A stretch of DNA of 64,000 bases from Suilimivivens sp009774465 (lineage in GTDB: Bacteria; Bacillota; Clostridia; Lachnospirales; Lachnospiraceae). Shown piece by piece: positions 53,601 through 62,087 of the stretch (within the stretch, counting starts at the first letter, position 1; each line of letters begins with the position of its first letter). The translations under genes were made by a program, and so were the position numbers. The stretch is taken from contig CANDAE010000007.1 in assembly GCA_947382645.1 (NCBI GenBank), positions 70,774-134,773 of the forward strand, written 5' to 3'. The notes under the pieces are model-generated. The model was not told the origin of the DNA. It was given only the letters and a program-made list of their open reading frames with translations, and ran no database searches.

Positions 53601-54575
53601 TTATGTAACAAACATATAACCAGCATCCCCGTAAAATCCCCGCTGGTCTTTTTTACCCTCTTCCCAGATGGCTGTCAGCTCATAGATTTTGTCAGGTTCC
53701 AAATCCAGAAATAGTGTCGGCTCATAAATCGTAATAACAGAAAGTTCCTCAGCCTGCGGATTTCCTGAATCAGCAGCATCCCATTTTCTCACAATCAGTT
53801 TGTCCGGCGCCGCATCAATACCAATCATATAAGAAACTGTATCCATTCTCTGGTAGTTTGGCAGTTTCAGTTTATCCATCCGGTTCTCCGCATCTAACGG
53901 ATGGGCGCCGCATGCAATGATTCCTGTCATTTCTTCACCGTTTTCATAATTCCATGAATAATTTCCCGGTAAAACTTCAAATGTTTCCCATGTGCTTGAC
54001 AGTGGATCGGATAGACTTATAACCGGAGGAGATGTAAGCATAAGGTCATAATCTGCACGCAAAATTTCCTCCTTCTCATCTAAAGGAAGAATATCTTTCG
54101 CAAGATATTTCGGTATTCCTGATATTTCTTCTCCCTGATCCTGCATCAAAATACGAACGAATCCGCCCTCTGAAAGCTCTGAAACACTACAGACAGTTTC
54201 CGGCACTTCCACATAAAATGCTCCCGGAAATGCGTCACAGTCAGAGCTGATTAAAATTTCGTGGTCATTTATTTCCTTAATGTGGGCTGGTATCTCCACC
54301 GCCTCCCCGAATACTTCCGGCGCAGCCTCTGCTGCCCCTCCGGCTTCTGAATCATTTATTAACGTATCAACAGGAGCTTCTCTGTCCATAGTATCCTCTA
54401 CAGGCAGTTCTGCTTCTGTTCCCTCCGCATTTGAGTTTTCTTCCGCCTCATTTTCAGCAGCTGCCTGCTCCGGCTCTTTTCCATTTTTTGCTTGGCATCC
54501 CGTAAATAATGCCAATGCTAAAAGTAACGCTGTGCCTGGAAATAGAATCCTTTTCTTATTTTTATTTCTTCTCAT
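53601..54575 (-). CDS. Lipoprotein with acidic linker
   Basis: A lipoprotein of about 324 residues. A basic start (MRRNKNKKR) and hydrophobic core end in LFTGC, a clear lipobox. Residues about 30-85 are a Glu/Ala/Asn-rich linker, typical of proteins that hold a domain off the membrane. A globular part follows with many beta strands (EIPAHIKEINDHEILISSDCDAF, TWETFEVLPGNYSWNYENGE, PTLFLDLEPDKIYELTAIW). I do not recognise the fold family. GGAG before ATG 54575 decides this start over 54596. It probably stands alone between two terminators. Confidence 0.78.
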   Translation of the reverse strand: MRRNKNKKRILFPGTALLLALALFTGCQAKNGKEPEQAAAENEAEENSNAEGTEAELPVEDTMDREAPVDTLINDSEAGGAAEAAPEVFGEAVEIPAHIKEINDHEILISSDCDAFPGAFYVEVPETVCSVSELSEGGFVRILMQDQGEEISGIPKYLAKDILPLDEKEEILRADYDLMLTSPPVISLSDPLSSTWETFEVLPGNYSWNYENGEEMTGIIACGAHPLDAENRMDKLKLPNYQRMDTVSYMIGIDAAPDKLIVRKWDAADSGNPQAEELSVITIYEPTLFLDLEPDKIYELTAIWEEGKKDQRGFYGDAGYMFVT

Positions 54576-54713
54576 TTTTCTCCAAACCTTTCTCATTGAA
54601 CCCTTCCTTAAAGAATCGGCTTAAACTATGTAATAAATATCTCTCTATATAGATACGTTTTTCCTGCTTCTTTTTATGGAAAAATATTTTTTATGATAAT
54701 TTTCTCCTCTCTG

Positions 54714-54744
54714 AAAAAAGCAGCCTGCATTTCACAGACTGCTT
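54714..54744 (-). terminator. Intrinsic terminator after the 54765 gene
   Basis: AAGCAG (54718-54723) and CTGCTT (54739-54744), with CTG/CAG inside, form a stem-loop followed by a T-run on the minus strand. It ends the hisS transcript. Confidence 0.85.
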
Positions 54745-54764
54745 ATTATCATACTTTTGTCAAC

Positions 54765-55433
54765 TTATATACTGAAATCAAATTTACTGCCACTGGTAAA
54801 GATTCCTTCTTCCCTTATCTTACTCCAGTCAACATTCCTGATTTTTTCAATCAGTTCTTCTACGGAATCTGCCTCCACACGTGTTCTTTTACTTCTTTTT
54901 TCCTGCATGGCAGCCTCTTCCTTTTTGGTTTCCCTTGCATTTTCAATCCGCTCTCTCTGCTTTTCGCTTACCTTTTCAAGTTCTGCAAAGAAACTCATAG
55001 AACCGTCTTTATCAATGGCAACACCTACGTGGGACACCTCGTCGCCTTTTGCCCCTAACTGCTGCTTCATGCCTGAAAGCTTTGATGCGGCATCTTCCAA
55101 CAAGTTCAACTGTTTTTCTTTTGTCTTTCCATCAGAGGCCATTTCCTCTAAAAGCTCAGGTTCAATTAAAACACTGTACTCTTTGGTACCTCTTTTAAGA
55201 TACGCAGATGCTTCTTCCTCGCTTTCATAATCGGCAACAATAAAATCCATATTGCGGTACTTCTTTTTCAGCTCCTTTAAAAGATCCTGCGCCTTTCTAC
55301 TTAACTGTACCTCTTTTCCTTTTTTGGTTTCTCCTGCCCTGGCTGTCCTTGATGTTTCCTGCTCTTTCTTATCCCGTACTTTGCTTTCGTAATAATTGCT
55401 CTGATAAGCGTTATATCCGCTTACTTTGTCCAT
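54765..55433 (-). CDS. DUF6033-like protein
   Basis: A 222-residue charged protein. It opens with MDKVSGYNAYQSNYYESKVR and has VQLSRKAQDLLKELKKKYRNMDFIVADYESEEEA, then VLIEPELLEEMASD and long helices with many Glu and Lys. The pattern fits DUF6033, a Lachnospiraceae-type family of unknown role; I am moderately sure of the DUF name. Parts resemble flagellar regulator-like helical proteins, but this is weak. It lies 90 bp downstream of hisS and ends at a terminator, so it is probably co-transcribed with hisS. Confidence 0.72.
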   Translation of the reverse strand: MDKVSGYNAYQSNYYESKVRDKKEQETSRTARAGETKKGKEVQLSRKAQDLLKELKKKYRNMDFIVADYESEEEASAYLKRGTKEYSVLIEPELLEEMASDGKTKEKQLNLLEDAASKLSGMKQQLGAKGDEVSHVGVAIDKDGSMSFFAELEKVSEKQRERIENARETKKEEAAMQEKRSKRTRVEADSVEELIEKIRNVDWSKIREEGIFTSGSKFDFSI

Positions 55434-55523
55434 GTTTCGCCCTCCTTTGCACTTTACGTAATTCCATTTACGCCTCTTAATTTTATATCGGATATAAAGG
55501 AAGTTTTATTTACCATTTAAAGC

Positions 55524-56783
55524 TTATTTCAGTGGATTTTTATAAAATTCCTTAAAGATATCATATCCTTCTTTCATAAGCTGTTCCTTTTGAAACTTTT
55601 TATTTTTATTCATCCGAACTACCAATACCTGTCTGCCTGCTTTCCGCTCCTCCTGCGCCCTGCCAATCACCTTGCACAATTCTTCACCGGGCAGTCCTTT
55701 TTCCAGCAGGTATGCCACCTTTTCCGGCTGGGTTGGAATCTGAAAGCCACTTTCCAAAAGGAGAAGGATGATTCTCTCAAAGCCAATGGAAAATCCGCAG
55801 GCCGGCACATCATTTCCAGTAAATTTCCCTACCATCTTATCATATCTTCCGCCGCCTCCGCAGCTTCCTCCGAACTCCGGCATTGCAATTTCAAAAATAG
55901 TTCCCGTATAATAAGACATGCCCCTTACCAGCGTAGGATCAAAAACAAGCTCAAAACAGTCATTCTGGGTAGCGCGCACACTTTCCATAATTTCATTCAG
56001 ACTGGCTTTCACTTCTTCCTCCAGAAAATCCCCCAGCTCTTTAGCCAGAAATTCAAGCCCATTATCTGCTGTTCCCAAGCCTTTAAACAAGGCAAGATAC
56101 TTTTCAACATTTTCCTTTTGGAAGCCATTTTCCAAAAGCTCTGCTTCCACACCGCCAAGCCCGATTTTATCCATTTTATCCAGTGTAATAAATACACTGT
56201 CATAAGAAACCTCTTCAAAACCGCTGTATGCAGCCATTGCCTTTAAGATTCTTCTTTCATTGATTCTGATCTGAAAATTCTTGAATCCCAGCCTTCCAAG
56301 AGTTGTTGTGGTAGCCAGAATCAGTTCTATTTCAGCAAGATTGGAAGGTTCCCCCAGAATATCTATATCACACTGCATAAACTGGCGGTAACGTCCTCTC
56401 TGGGGCCGGTCCGCCCGCCAGACATTTCCCATTTGAAGCGCCTTAAAGGGGCTGGGCAGCTCATTTGCATGGTTAGAATAAAAACGAACAAGCGGCACCG
56501 TAAGATCATAGCGCAGCCCTCCGTCAACTAAATCCCGTTCGCATTCAGCGGTTTCCAGATTCAGCTTTTCTCCTCTTTTTAAAATCTTAAAAATCAGTTT
56601 TTCATTCTCACCGCCCTGCTTATTGCTTAAATTTTCAATGTTTTCAACACAGGGGGTTTCAATAGAAGTGAAACCAAATTCCCCATAAGTTTTTTTGATC
56701 ACTCCTGTCACATAATCACGTATCTGCATCTCCTCAGGGAGAATATCCTTCATACCGGTAACCGGCTTTTTACTTAATGCCAT
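55524..56783 (-). CDS. hisS: Histidine--tRNA ligase
   Basis: A 419-residue class II synthetase that charges tRNA-His. Motif 2 lies in ALQMGNVWRADRPQRGRYRQFMQCDIDILG, the His-specific stretches are LVRGMSYYTGTIFE and GGGGRYDKMVG, and motif 3 is GFSIGFERIILLL. A short C-terminal anticodon-binding domain follows. GAAGGAG precedes ATG 56783. A clean promoter (56819-56847) lies close upstream with a leader of about 29 bases, so there is no room for a T-box. Confidence 0.96.
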   Translation of the reverse strand: MALSKKPVTGMKDILPEEMQIRDYVTGVIKKTYGEFGFTSIETPCVENIENLSNKQGGENEKLIFKILKRGEKLNLETAECERDLVDGGLRYDLTVPLVRFYSNHANELPSPFKALQMGNVWRADRPQRGRYRQFMQCDIDILGEPSNLAEIELILATTTTLGRLGFKNFQIRINERRILKAMAAYSGFEEVSYDSVFITLDKMDKIGLGGVEAELLENGFQKENVEKYLALFKGLGTADNGLEFLAKELGDFLEEEVKASLNEIMESVRATQNDCFELVFDPTLVRGMSYYTGTIFEIAMPEFGGSCGGGGRYDKMVGKFTGNDVPACGFSIGFERIILLLLESGFQIPTQPEKVAYLLEKGLPGEELCKVIGRAQEERKAGRQVLVVRMNKNKKFQKEQLMKEGYDIFKEFYKNPLK

Positions 56784-56818
56784 AATCCTGCTCCTTCATC
56801 ATCTGGTATTATTTTTAC

Positions 56819-56847
56819 ATTCTACATGGTTTCGCTTTATATTGCAA
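56819..56847 (-). promoter_or_regulatory. Promoter of hisS
   Basis: TTGCAA (56842-56847) and TAGAAT (56819-56824) on the minus strand are 17 bp apart. Confidence 0.7.
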
Positions 56848-56861
56848 GAATGAACTGTTGC

Positions 56862-56890
56862 TTGCACTTCTTATTATTATATATTATAAT
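56862..56890 (+). promoter_or_regulatory. Promoter of the DAHP synthase gene
   Basis: TTGCAC (56862-56867) and a perfect TATAAT (56885-56890) are 17 bp apart. The start near 56897 leaves a leader of about 34 bases holding two copies of TTGAGGAGGA. Confidence 0.75.
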
Positions 56891-56903
56891 GTACAAAGTT
56901 ATT

Positions 56904-56924
56904 TTGAGGAGGATTTGAGGAGGA
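56904..56924 (+). promoter_or_regulatory. Tandem Shine-Dalgarno sites before DAHP synthase
   Basis: TTGAGGAGGA occurs at 56904-56913 and again at 56915-56924, one base apart. The second is 6-8 bases from ATG 56931 and is the working site; the first may be a duplication or a standby ribosome site. Confidence 0.75.
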
Positions 56925-56930
56925 AAAAAT

Positions 56931-57959
56931 ATGTCATTTGAATTTATTAAGAAGCTGCCAACTCCTGACGAGATTAGAGAGCAATTTCCAATTTCGTCTC
57001 GTCTGGTTCAATTAAAAAAAGAAAGAGATGCGGAAATCCGTGACGTGATTACAGGAAAGAGTAATCGTTTTCTTGTAATTATAGGTCCCTGTTCTGCTGA
57101 CAATGAAGACGCTGTATGCGATTATGTTACACGCTTATCCAGGCTGAATGATGAGGTAAAAGATAAGCTGATTTTAATTCCCCGCATCTACACCAATAAG
57201 CCCAGAACTACCGGAGAAGGTTACAAGGGCATTGTACATCAGCCTGATCCGGAGCAAAAGCCTGACTTTCTTGCAGGATTAATTGCCATGAGAAAAATGC
57301 ACATCCGTGCAATTGAGGAATCCGGTTTGACTGCCGCTGATGAAATGCTTTATCCTGAAAACTGGGGTTATGTATCCGATATTTTATCTTATGTTGCTAT
57401 CGGCGCGCGTTCCGTGGAAGACCAGCAGCACAGAATTGTTGTAAGCGGTTTTGATATTCCTGCCGGTATGAAAAACCCTACCAGCGGCAATTTAACCGTA
57501 ATGCTCAACTCCGTACACGCATCCCAACATCCTCATTCTTTCATTTATCGAGGATGGGAGGTAAAAACCAACGGAAATGAGCTTGCCCACACTGTTTTGC
57601 GCGGTGCAACCAATAAGCATGGAGGAAATCTTCCCAACTATCATTATGAAGATTTAAATCTGCTGCTTACACTGTATAATGAGCGGGATTTGAAGAATCC
57701 TGCAGCAATCATTGATACCAACCACAGCAATTCCAACAAGCAGTTTGAACAGCAGGTGCGTATTGTAAAGGAAATTATGCACAGCCGCAAATTAAGTCCA
57801 GATATCCATAAGCTTGTAAAGGGTGTTATGATTGAAAGTTACATTGAAGAAGGCTGCCAGAAAGTAGGCGGCGGTGTTTACGGAAAATCCATTACCGATC
57901 CCTGCCTGGGATGGGAAGCTTCCAAACAGTTAATTTACGACATTGCTGAATATGAATAA
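56931..57959 (+). CDS. aroF: DAHP synthase (type I, AroF/G/H)
   Basis: A 342-residue 3-deoxy-D-arabino-heptulosonate 7-phosphate synthase, the first shikimate-pathway step (PEP plus erythrose 4-phosphate). IIGPCSADNEDAVCDYV carries the metal-binding Cys, IPRIYTNKPRTTGEGYKG binds PEP, and GARSVEDQQHR, DTNHSNS and MIESYIEEG complete the active site. The form is that of the AroFGH group, which is usually inhibited by an aromatic amino acid; which one cannot be told. A perfect promoter and tandem AGGAGG sites suggest strong expression. Confidence 0.95.
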   Translation: MSFEFIKKLPTPDEIREQFPISSRLVQLKKERDAEIRDVITGKSNRFLVIIGPCSADNEDAVCDYVTRLSRLNDEVKDKLILIPRIYTNKPRTTGEGYKGIVHQPDPEQKPDFLAGLIAMRKMHIRAIEESGLTAADEMLYPENWGYVSDILSYVAIGARSVEDQQHRIVVSGFDIPAGMKNPTSGNLTVMLNSVHASQHPHSFIYRGWEVKTNGNELAHTVLRGATNKHGGNLPNYHYEDLNLLLTLYNERDLKNPAAIIDTNHSNSNKQFEQQVRIVKEIMHSRKLSPDIHKLVKGVMIESYIEEGCQKVGGGVYGKSITDPCLGWEASKQLIYDIAEYE

Positions 57960-57963
57960 GTCA

Positions 57964-57988
57964 AACCCCCGCCGGTGAGGCGGGGGTT
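57964..57988. terminator. Bidirectional hairpin between convergent genes
   Basis: AACCCCCGCC and GGCGGGGGTT form a very stable 10-bp stem with loop GGTGA, between the ends of the DAHP synthase and STAS genes. The T-runs on both sides are short. Confidence 0.75.
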
Positions 57989-58007
57989 CTATAGTCAGTT
58001 ACTGTTT

Positions 58008-58304
58008 TCATTCCACAGTAAGAATATCTGCAAATCCGGTAATTTCAAAAACCTCCTGAATGGTATCATTTACATTTCTAATTACCATGCTTCCCTGCTT
58101 ATTCATCGTTTTCTGTGCAGCCAGTAAAACACGCAGTCCTGCAGAAGAAAGGTATTCCAGTCCTGTAAAATCCAAAATAAGATTTTCCACTCCATCCAGA
58201 CTTTCCTTCAATGTCGCCTCCAGCTCCGGCGCTGTCGTAGTGTCAAGACGCCCCGTCAAAGTTACGCTTAATTCACTTCCATTTACCTTTTTTTCAATTG
58301 TCAT
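58008..58304 (-). CDS. STAS anti-anti-sigma factor (RsbV/SpoIIAA-like)
   Basis: A 98-residue single STAS domain. The site switched by phosphorylation is in LEYLSSAGLRVLL (Ser53/Ser54), after the conserved LILDFTGL strand. In partner switching the dephosphorylated form binds the kinase and frees its sigma factor or other target. It is the last gene of the five-gene operon, 31 bp after the kinase gene. Its likely partners are the RsbW-like kinase (58336) and the SpoIIE-type phosphatase (58746). Confidence 0.94.
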   Translation of the reverse strand: MTIEKKVNGSELSVTLTGRLDTTTAPELEATLKESLDGVENLILDFTGLEYLSSAGLRVLLAAQKTMNKQGSMVIRNVNDTIQEVFEITGFADILTVE

Positions 58305-58335
58305 GTCTTTCCCTCCATTTGATTAAATATTTATC

Positions 58336-58749
58336 TTATTCTCCAATCATTTTTTTAATGCGGAGAATATTCTTTCCATCTTTATACTCATAGGAAATAT
58401 CATCCATGCTTTTTTTCACCATATAAATTCCCAGACCGCCAATTTCTCTCTCCTCTGCGGATAAAGCGGTATCCGGATCTTTTTTGGCCAAAGGATCATA
58501 CTGCACACCATTATCAATAAATGTTATGATAACCGCAAGCGGGGCATCCGTTACCTCCACCCGTACCGTTGCGGGACCGACTTCCGGATGATAGGCATAA
58601 TGAGCAATATTGCCAAACAACTCGTCTATTGCAATATCAATCTGCATCTGCGCTTTCACAGGGCACCCAAGGGCTTCCAACTGCTCATCCACAAACGCTG
58701 TTACCCGCTCAATATTTTCAATCACCGCATTAACTGTCAATTCTTTCAT
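58336..58749 (-). CDS. RsbW/SpoIIAB-type serine kinase (anti-sigma)
   Basis: A 137-residue HATPase-fold kinase. The N-box is AIDELFGNIAHYAY with the Mg-binding Asn, G1 is DNGVQYDPL, and G2 is GGLGIYMVKKSMD. These are intact, so it should phosphorylate the STAS protein. Its start overlaps the phosphatase stop as ATGA (58746-58749). No sigma factor gene lies near, so the target of this anti-sigma-like protein is not known from the window. Confidence 0.93.
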   Translation of the reverse strand: MKELTVNAVIENIERVTAFVDEQLEALGCPVKAQMQIDIAIDELFGNIAHYAYHPEVGPATVRVEVTDAPLAVIITFIDNGVQYDPLAKKDPDTALSAEEREIGGLGIYMVKKSMDDISYEYKDGKNILRIKKMIGE

Positions 58750-60389
58750 TCAGCATTCACCTCCATCCGTTCCCTGTATTCTAAACACAGCATGGTAATA
58801 TCATCAAATTGCGGTGCATCTCCCACAAAAGTATCAATATCTTTTTTAAGCGCCGGCAATAATTCCGATGGAGAAAGGGAAGAATTTTCAGCCAGAAATG
58901 CCTCCAGTCTTTCCATTCCATAAAGCTCATTGCCCGAATTGGTTGCCTCTGTTACCCCGTCCGTATACTGGAATATTTTATCTCCCGGGGAAAGCTGCAT
59001 ACTGCCGCATTTGTACTTCATCCCCTCCATGCCTGCAAGAACAAATCCTGCCCGCACTCTGTAGGGCTTAAAAGTATCATTTTTCCTGCAGATATAGGGA
59101 ACTTCGTGTCCCGCATTTACAAAGGTAAATTCACCGCTTACCAGATCAAGCACCCCTTCAAAGGCGGTGATAAACAACTCTTCACTGTTAGATTCACAAA
59201 GAAGTCTGTTTACTTCGGTAAACACCTCTCCCAAATCCCGTCCCGGCTGGGTATGGTCTTTGATCAATGTCTTGCCGATCACCATAAACAAAGCGGCAGG
59301 AACTCCTTTTCCTGACACATCCGCCATAACAATGGCAAGGTGGCGTTCATCCACCATAAAGAAATCATAAAAATCTCCCCCCACTTCTTTTGCCGGATTC
59401 ATTGTGGCAAAAATGTCGATTTCTTTCCGTTCCGGGAAAGCCGGAAAAATACTTGGCAGCATATTTGCCTGTATTCTTGTGGCCACTGACAGTTCCGTGT
59501 TTACCCGTTCCTTTTCCGCTGTTATTACAGTCAAGTTTTGAATATAGGCAATAATATCAGTCTCCATTTTACTGACTGCTCTTGCCAGCACCCCAATTTC
59601 ATCCTTTTTCCTCACTTCAAGCAGTGCATCAGATGGAATGCTGGAATCTGCAAACCGTTTTGCTTCATTGGCAACCACTAAAATAGGCTTTATAATTTCC
59701 TTACGCAAAATCACACTGTAAATAATCAAAAACAGTAAAATCGCCGCCAAAGTACCTGCAAGCACGTGCACCACATACGTATTTCTGGCATTTTCCAACT
59801 TGGTCATGGCTTTTTCCACACCAAGAATAGCTACAATTTTTCCTTCTGAGTCATAGACCGGTAGTCCGGCTGTGGTATGCGCGCCTGATTCCTCCGAATA
59901 GGAATAAAGATATTCCGAAGCCCGCTCTCCCTTTGTAATGATGTTACGAACATTGTTTACATACTTTTCATCCACGCCTATGGCTGTATATCCAAAAGGA
60001 TAACGGTCAAAACCGCTTTTTGAATTAACTGCATCATAAATATAGGTAAGCGTCTGATAATCGGATATATCCACCCATGCCACGTAAATAAAAGTGGTGT
60101 TTGTGGCATCTACCAGATCATCCAGACGTTTTAAAATCTGGTCATATTCCTCATCCGTCTGTCCCGTGGAAAAGTATTCATCAAACTGATCAGGATTTAG
60201 ACATGCCCGCGCCGCCTCTGCTATTTCGTATGCAGAATCATTGTACTGCTGCTCCAGCACCGCGGTAAATTCCTTATAGCCAACCGCACTGCACACTACC
60301 CCAAGGAGGAGGCCAAAAACAATCACCCCCAGGGTTAGCTTTCCGGCAATTCCTGTTATTTTATCATTTACTTTCTTTTTCATTTTCAT
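58746..60389 (-). CDS. Membrane sensor PP2C phosphatase (SpoIIE/RsbU-like)
   Basis: A protein of about 547 residues. TM1 (about 15-37), an extracellular sensor of roughly 165 residues (dCache-like, with FIYVAWVDISDYQTLTYIYDA and GLPVYDSEGKIVAILGVEK), TM2 (about 205-228), a HAMP region and a SpoIIE PP2C domain (about 300-545). Metal ligands are in GGDFYDFF, ADVSGKGVPAALFM and PQFDDITML. It should dephosphorylate the STAS protein on an outside signal. ATG 60389 overlaps the GH3 stop as ATGA; 60395 is also possible. Confidence 0.93.
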   Translation of the reverse strand: MKMKKKVNDKITGIAGKLTLGVIVFGLLLGVVCSAVGYKEFTAVLEQQYNDSAYEIAEAARACLNPDQFDEYFSTGQTDEEYDQILKRLDDLVDATNTTFIYVAWVDISDYQTLTYIYDAVNSKSGFDRYPFGYTAIGVDEKYVNNVRNIITKGERASEYLYSYSEESGAHTTAGLPVYDSEGKIVAILGVEKAMTKLENARNTYVVHVLAGTLAAILLFLIIYSVILRKEIIKPILVVANEAKRFADSSIPSDALLEVRKKDEIGVLARAVSKMETDIIAYIQNLTVITAEKERVNTELSVATRIQANMLPSIFPAFPERKEIDIFATMNPAKEVGGDFYDFFMVDERHLAIVMADVSGKGVPAALFMVIGKTLIKDHTQPGRDLGEVFTEVNRLLCESNSEELFITAFEGVLDLVSGEFTFVNAGHEVPYICRKNDTFKPYRVRAGFVLAGMEGMKYKCGSMQLSPGDKIFQYTDGVTEATNSGNELYGMERLEAFLAENSSLSPSELLPALKKDIDTFVGDAPQFDDITMLCLEYRERMEVNAE

Positions 60390-62068
60390 TCCCATGCCTT
60401 CCCCGCCTGCCGCTGCGATGCAAAAAACTGTTTCTTTTCCTCCGTATCCAAAAAGTGCAGCAGCTTATTCTGTCCTGTTACTTTTCCTTTTTCTGAAATT
60501 CTCTGTTCATACCGTTTAAAGCTTCCCTCACGCAAAAATGCAATCTGCAAAGGAGCAATTTCACGCATTTTCCGACAGCATTTATATTCATAGTTAGCGC
60601 TGCACAGACAATCCTCCAGAATTTCTTCTGCTCTTTTGCCTATTTCGCCCCTGCATTCCATATAAAATAAATACCCCGGAAGCATACCGGATACATCCTC
60701 CTGTACACAATAGCCTTTCACCACTGTTCCTGTTTTCTGTTCAAAACATTTAACGGCCTCTTCCAACTGCTCCAGATTGCTTTTTTCTCCTGCAATATTA
60801 ATCATCTGGTTTAAACGGTAACAAAATTTTACAACCGGCGCCTTCCCATACCAGTCAACCACTTCTATCACATCCTTCATGCGATACCGGTATAGTCCAG
60901 AATGGTTTGTAAATAAAAGCTCATATTTTGCGCCTTTTTGTAACTGCCACAACAATTTAGGCTTTAATTCTCCGGCCTCTTCCTTTCCAGAAAGAGGAAT
61001 AAATTCAAAAAAACCTGCTTCCGGAAACAGAATATACGCATCCGACTCATTTATCTTTCTTGCAATACCAAAAATTCCTTCCGATGCCGCATAGGCAAAA
61101 TAATGAATCGGAATATCACCCGCATACGCCTTCATTTTATTTGTATAATAAGAAAAGGCACCGCCGCCAATTGCCAGCACATATTTCATCTTTGGCCAGA
61201 TTTTCCCAATCATTCCCTGCCGCAGATTGGAAAAGGAAAGCTGTCTTAACTCCCGGGCCCTGTCCGGATCCGGTGGCAGCTTCTGTATGATATAGCTTTT
61301 CCATTTATCTGCAAGATCTATTTTTTCATCTACGCTTCCCTGTTCCATATCACGCAGCAGTACGTCCCAGTTTTGATAGATATAATCCATAACGCCTGCC
61401 ACCCGGTTGATAAAAACCCCATGAATCGCCCGAAGTCCGGGCCGGGCAAGAGCAAATCTTACCTTCACATACAGCAGATCCTCCAGATTTTCCGGAAAAA
61501 GCACTTCCTTAGGCACACAATAATCAGAAGCATCAAACCCACCCTCCCGGTCAAGCCATTGATAAAGAGAGCCGGAACGAATTCCATTCATTTTTCCATT
61601 TTCCATGCAGGTCCTGGCAAATTCCCCAATTTGAAAAATTGGAGCAAATATTTCTTCTTCCGGCAATTCTCTGTAATATTCCATTACCATCCCGTAAATA
61701 ATGCCATATGCATATATGTACTGAATTTCCAGATCCGTTTTGGTCAAAGGAAGATATTTCGCCTCTCCTGTTGTGCCGGAGCTGATGCAAAAGTAAACCG
61801 GCTCTTCTGCAGTCAGCACATTTTCTTCTCCCTCTATCACATTTTTAATATGTGCCTCATAATTTTGATAAGAGGAAACCGGTACCTTTTCCTGAAATTC
61901 CTCTATCTTTTTGATTTCTGCAAACTGATACTTTTTTCCATAAAGCGTGTTTTTGTTCCTCTCTAAAAGATCAAAGAGAATTCTTTTTTGCACCTGCTTT
62001 GCATTTTCCTTCGTTGCTCTAAGACGTTCCAATGCCTCCCGTCCCAGTCCTGCATAATCTATTTTCAT
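60386..62068 (-). CDS. GH3 family acyl-adenylating enzyme
   Basis: A 560-residue protein of the GH3 (auxin-responsive) family. Nucleotide-binding motifs are SSGTTGEAKYLPLT (about 96-109), the ASEGIF region and GLYRYRMKDVIEV, plus GEKSN near residue 420. Plant GH3 enzymes activate acyl acids with ATP and join them to amino acids; bacterial members are little characterised, so the substrate here is unknown. The gene starts 19 bp after the MATE fusion gene and its stop overlaps the phosphatase start. This links an acyl-amide synthetase to an exporter and a partner-switching set. Confidence 0.92.
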   Translation of the reverse strand: MKIDYAGLGREALERLRATKENAKQVQKRILFDLLERNKNTLYGKKYQFAEIKKIEEFQEKVPVSSYQNYEAHIKNVIEGEENVLTAEEPVYFCISSGTTGEAKYLPLTKTDLEIQYIYAYGIIYGMVMEYYRELPEEEIFAPIFQIGEFARTCMENGKMNGIRSGSLYQWLDREGGFDASDYCVPKEVLFPENLEDLLYVKVRFALARPGLRAIHGVFINRVAGVMDYIYQNWDVLLRDMEQGSVDEKIDLADKWKSYIIQKLPPDPDRARELRQLSFSNLRQGMIGKIWPKMKYVLAIGGGAFSYYTNKMKAYAGDIPIHYFAYAASEGIFGIARKINESDAYILFPEAGFFEFIPLSGKEEAGELKPKLLWQLQKGAKYELLFTNHSGLYRYRMKDVIEVVDWYGKAPVVKFCYRLNQMINIAGEKSNLEQLEEAVKCFEQKTGTVVKGYCVQEDVSGMLPGYLFYMECRGEIGKRAEEILEDCLCSANYEYKCCRKMREIAPLQIAFLREGSFKRYEQRISEKGKVTGQNKLLHFLDTEEKKQFFASQRQAGKAWE

Positions 62069-62087
62069 TATTCTGTAACTTCTCCCG

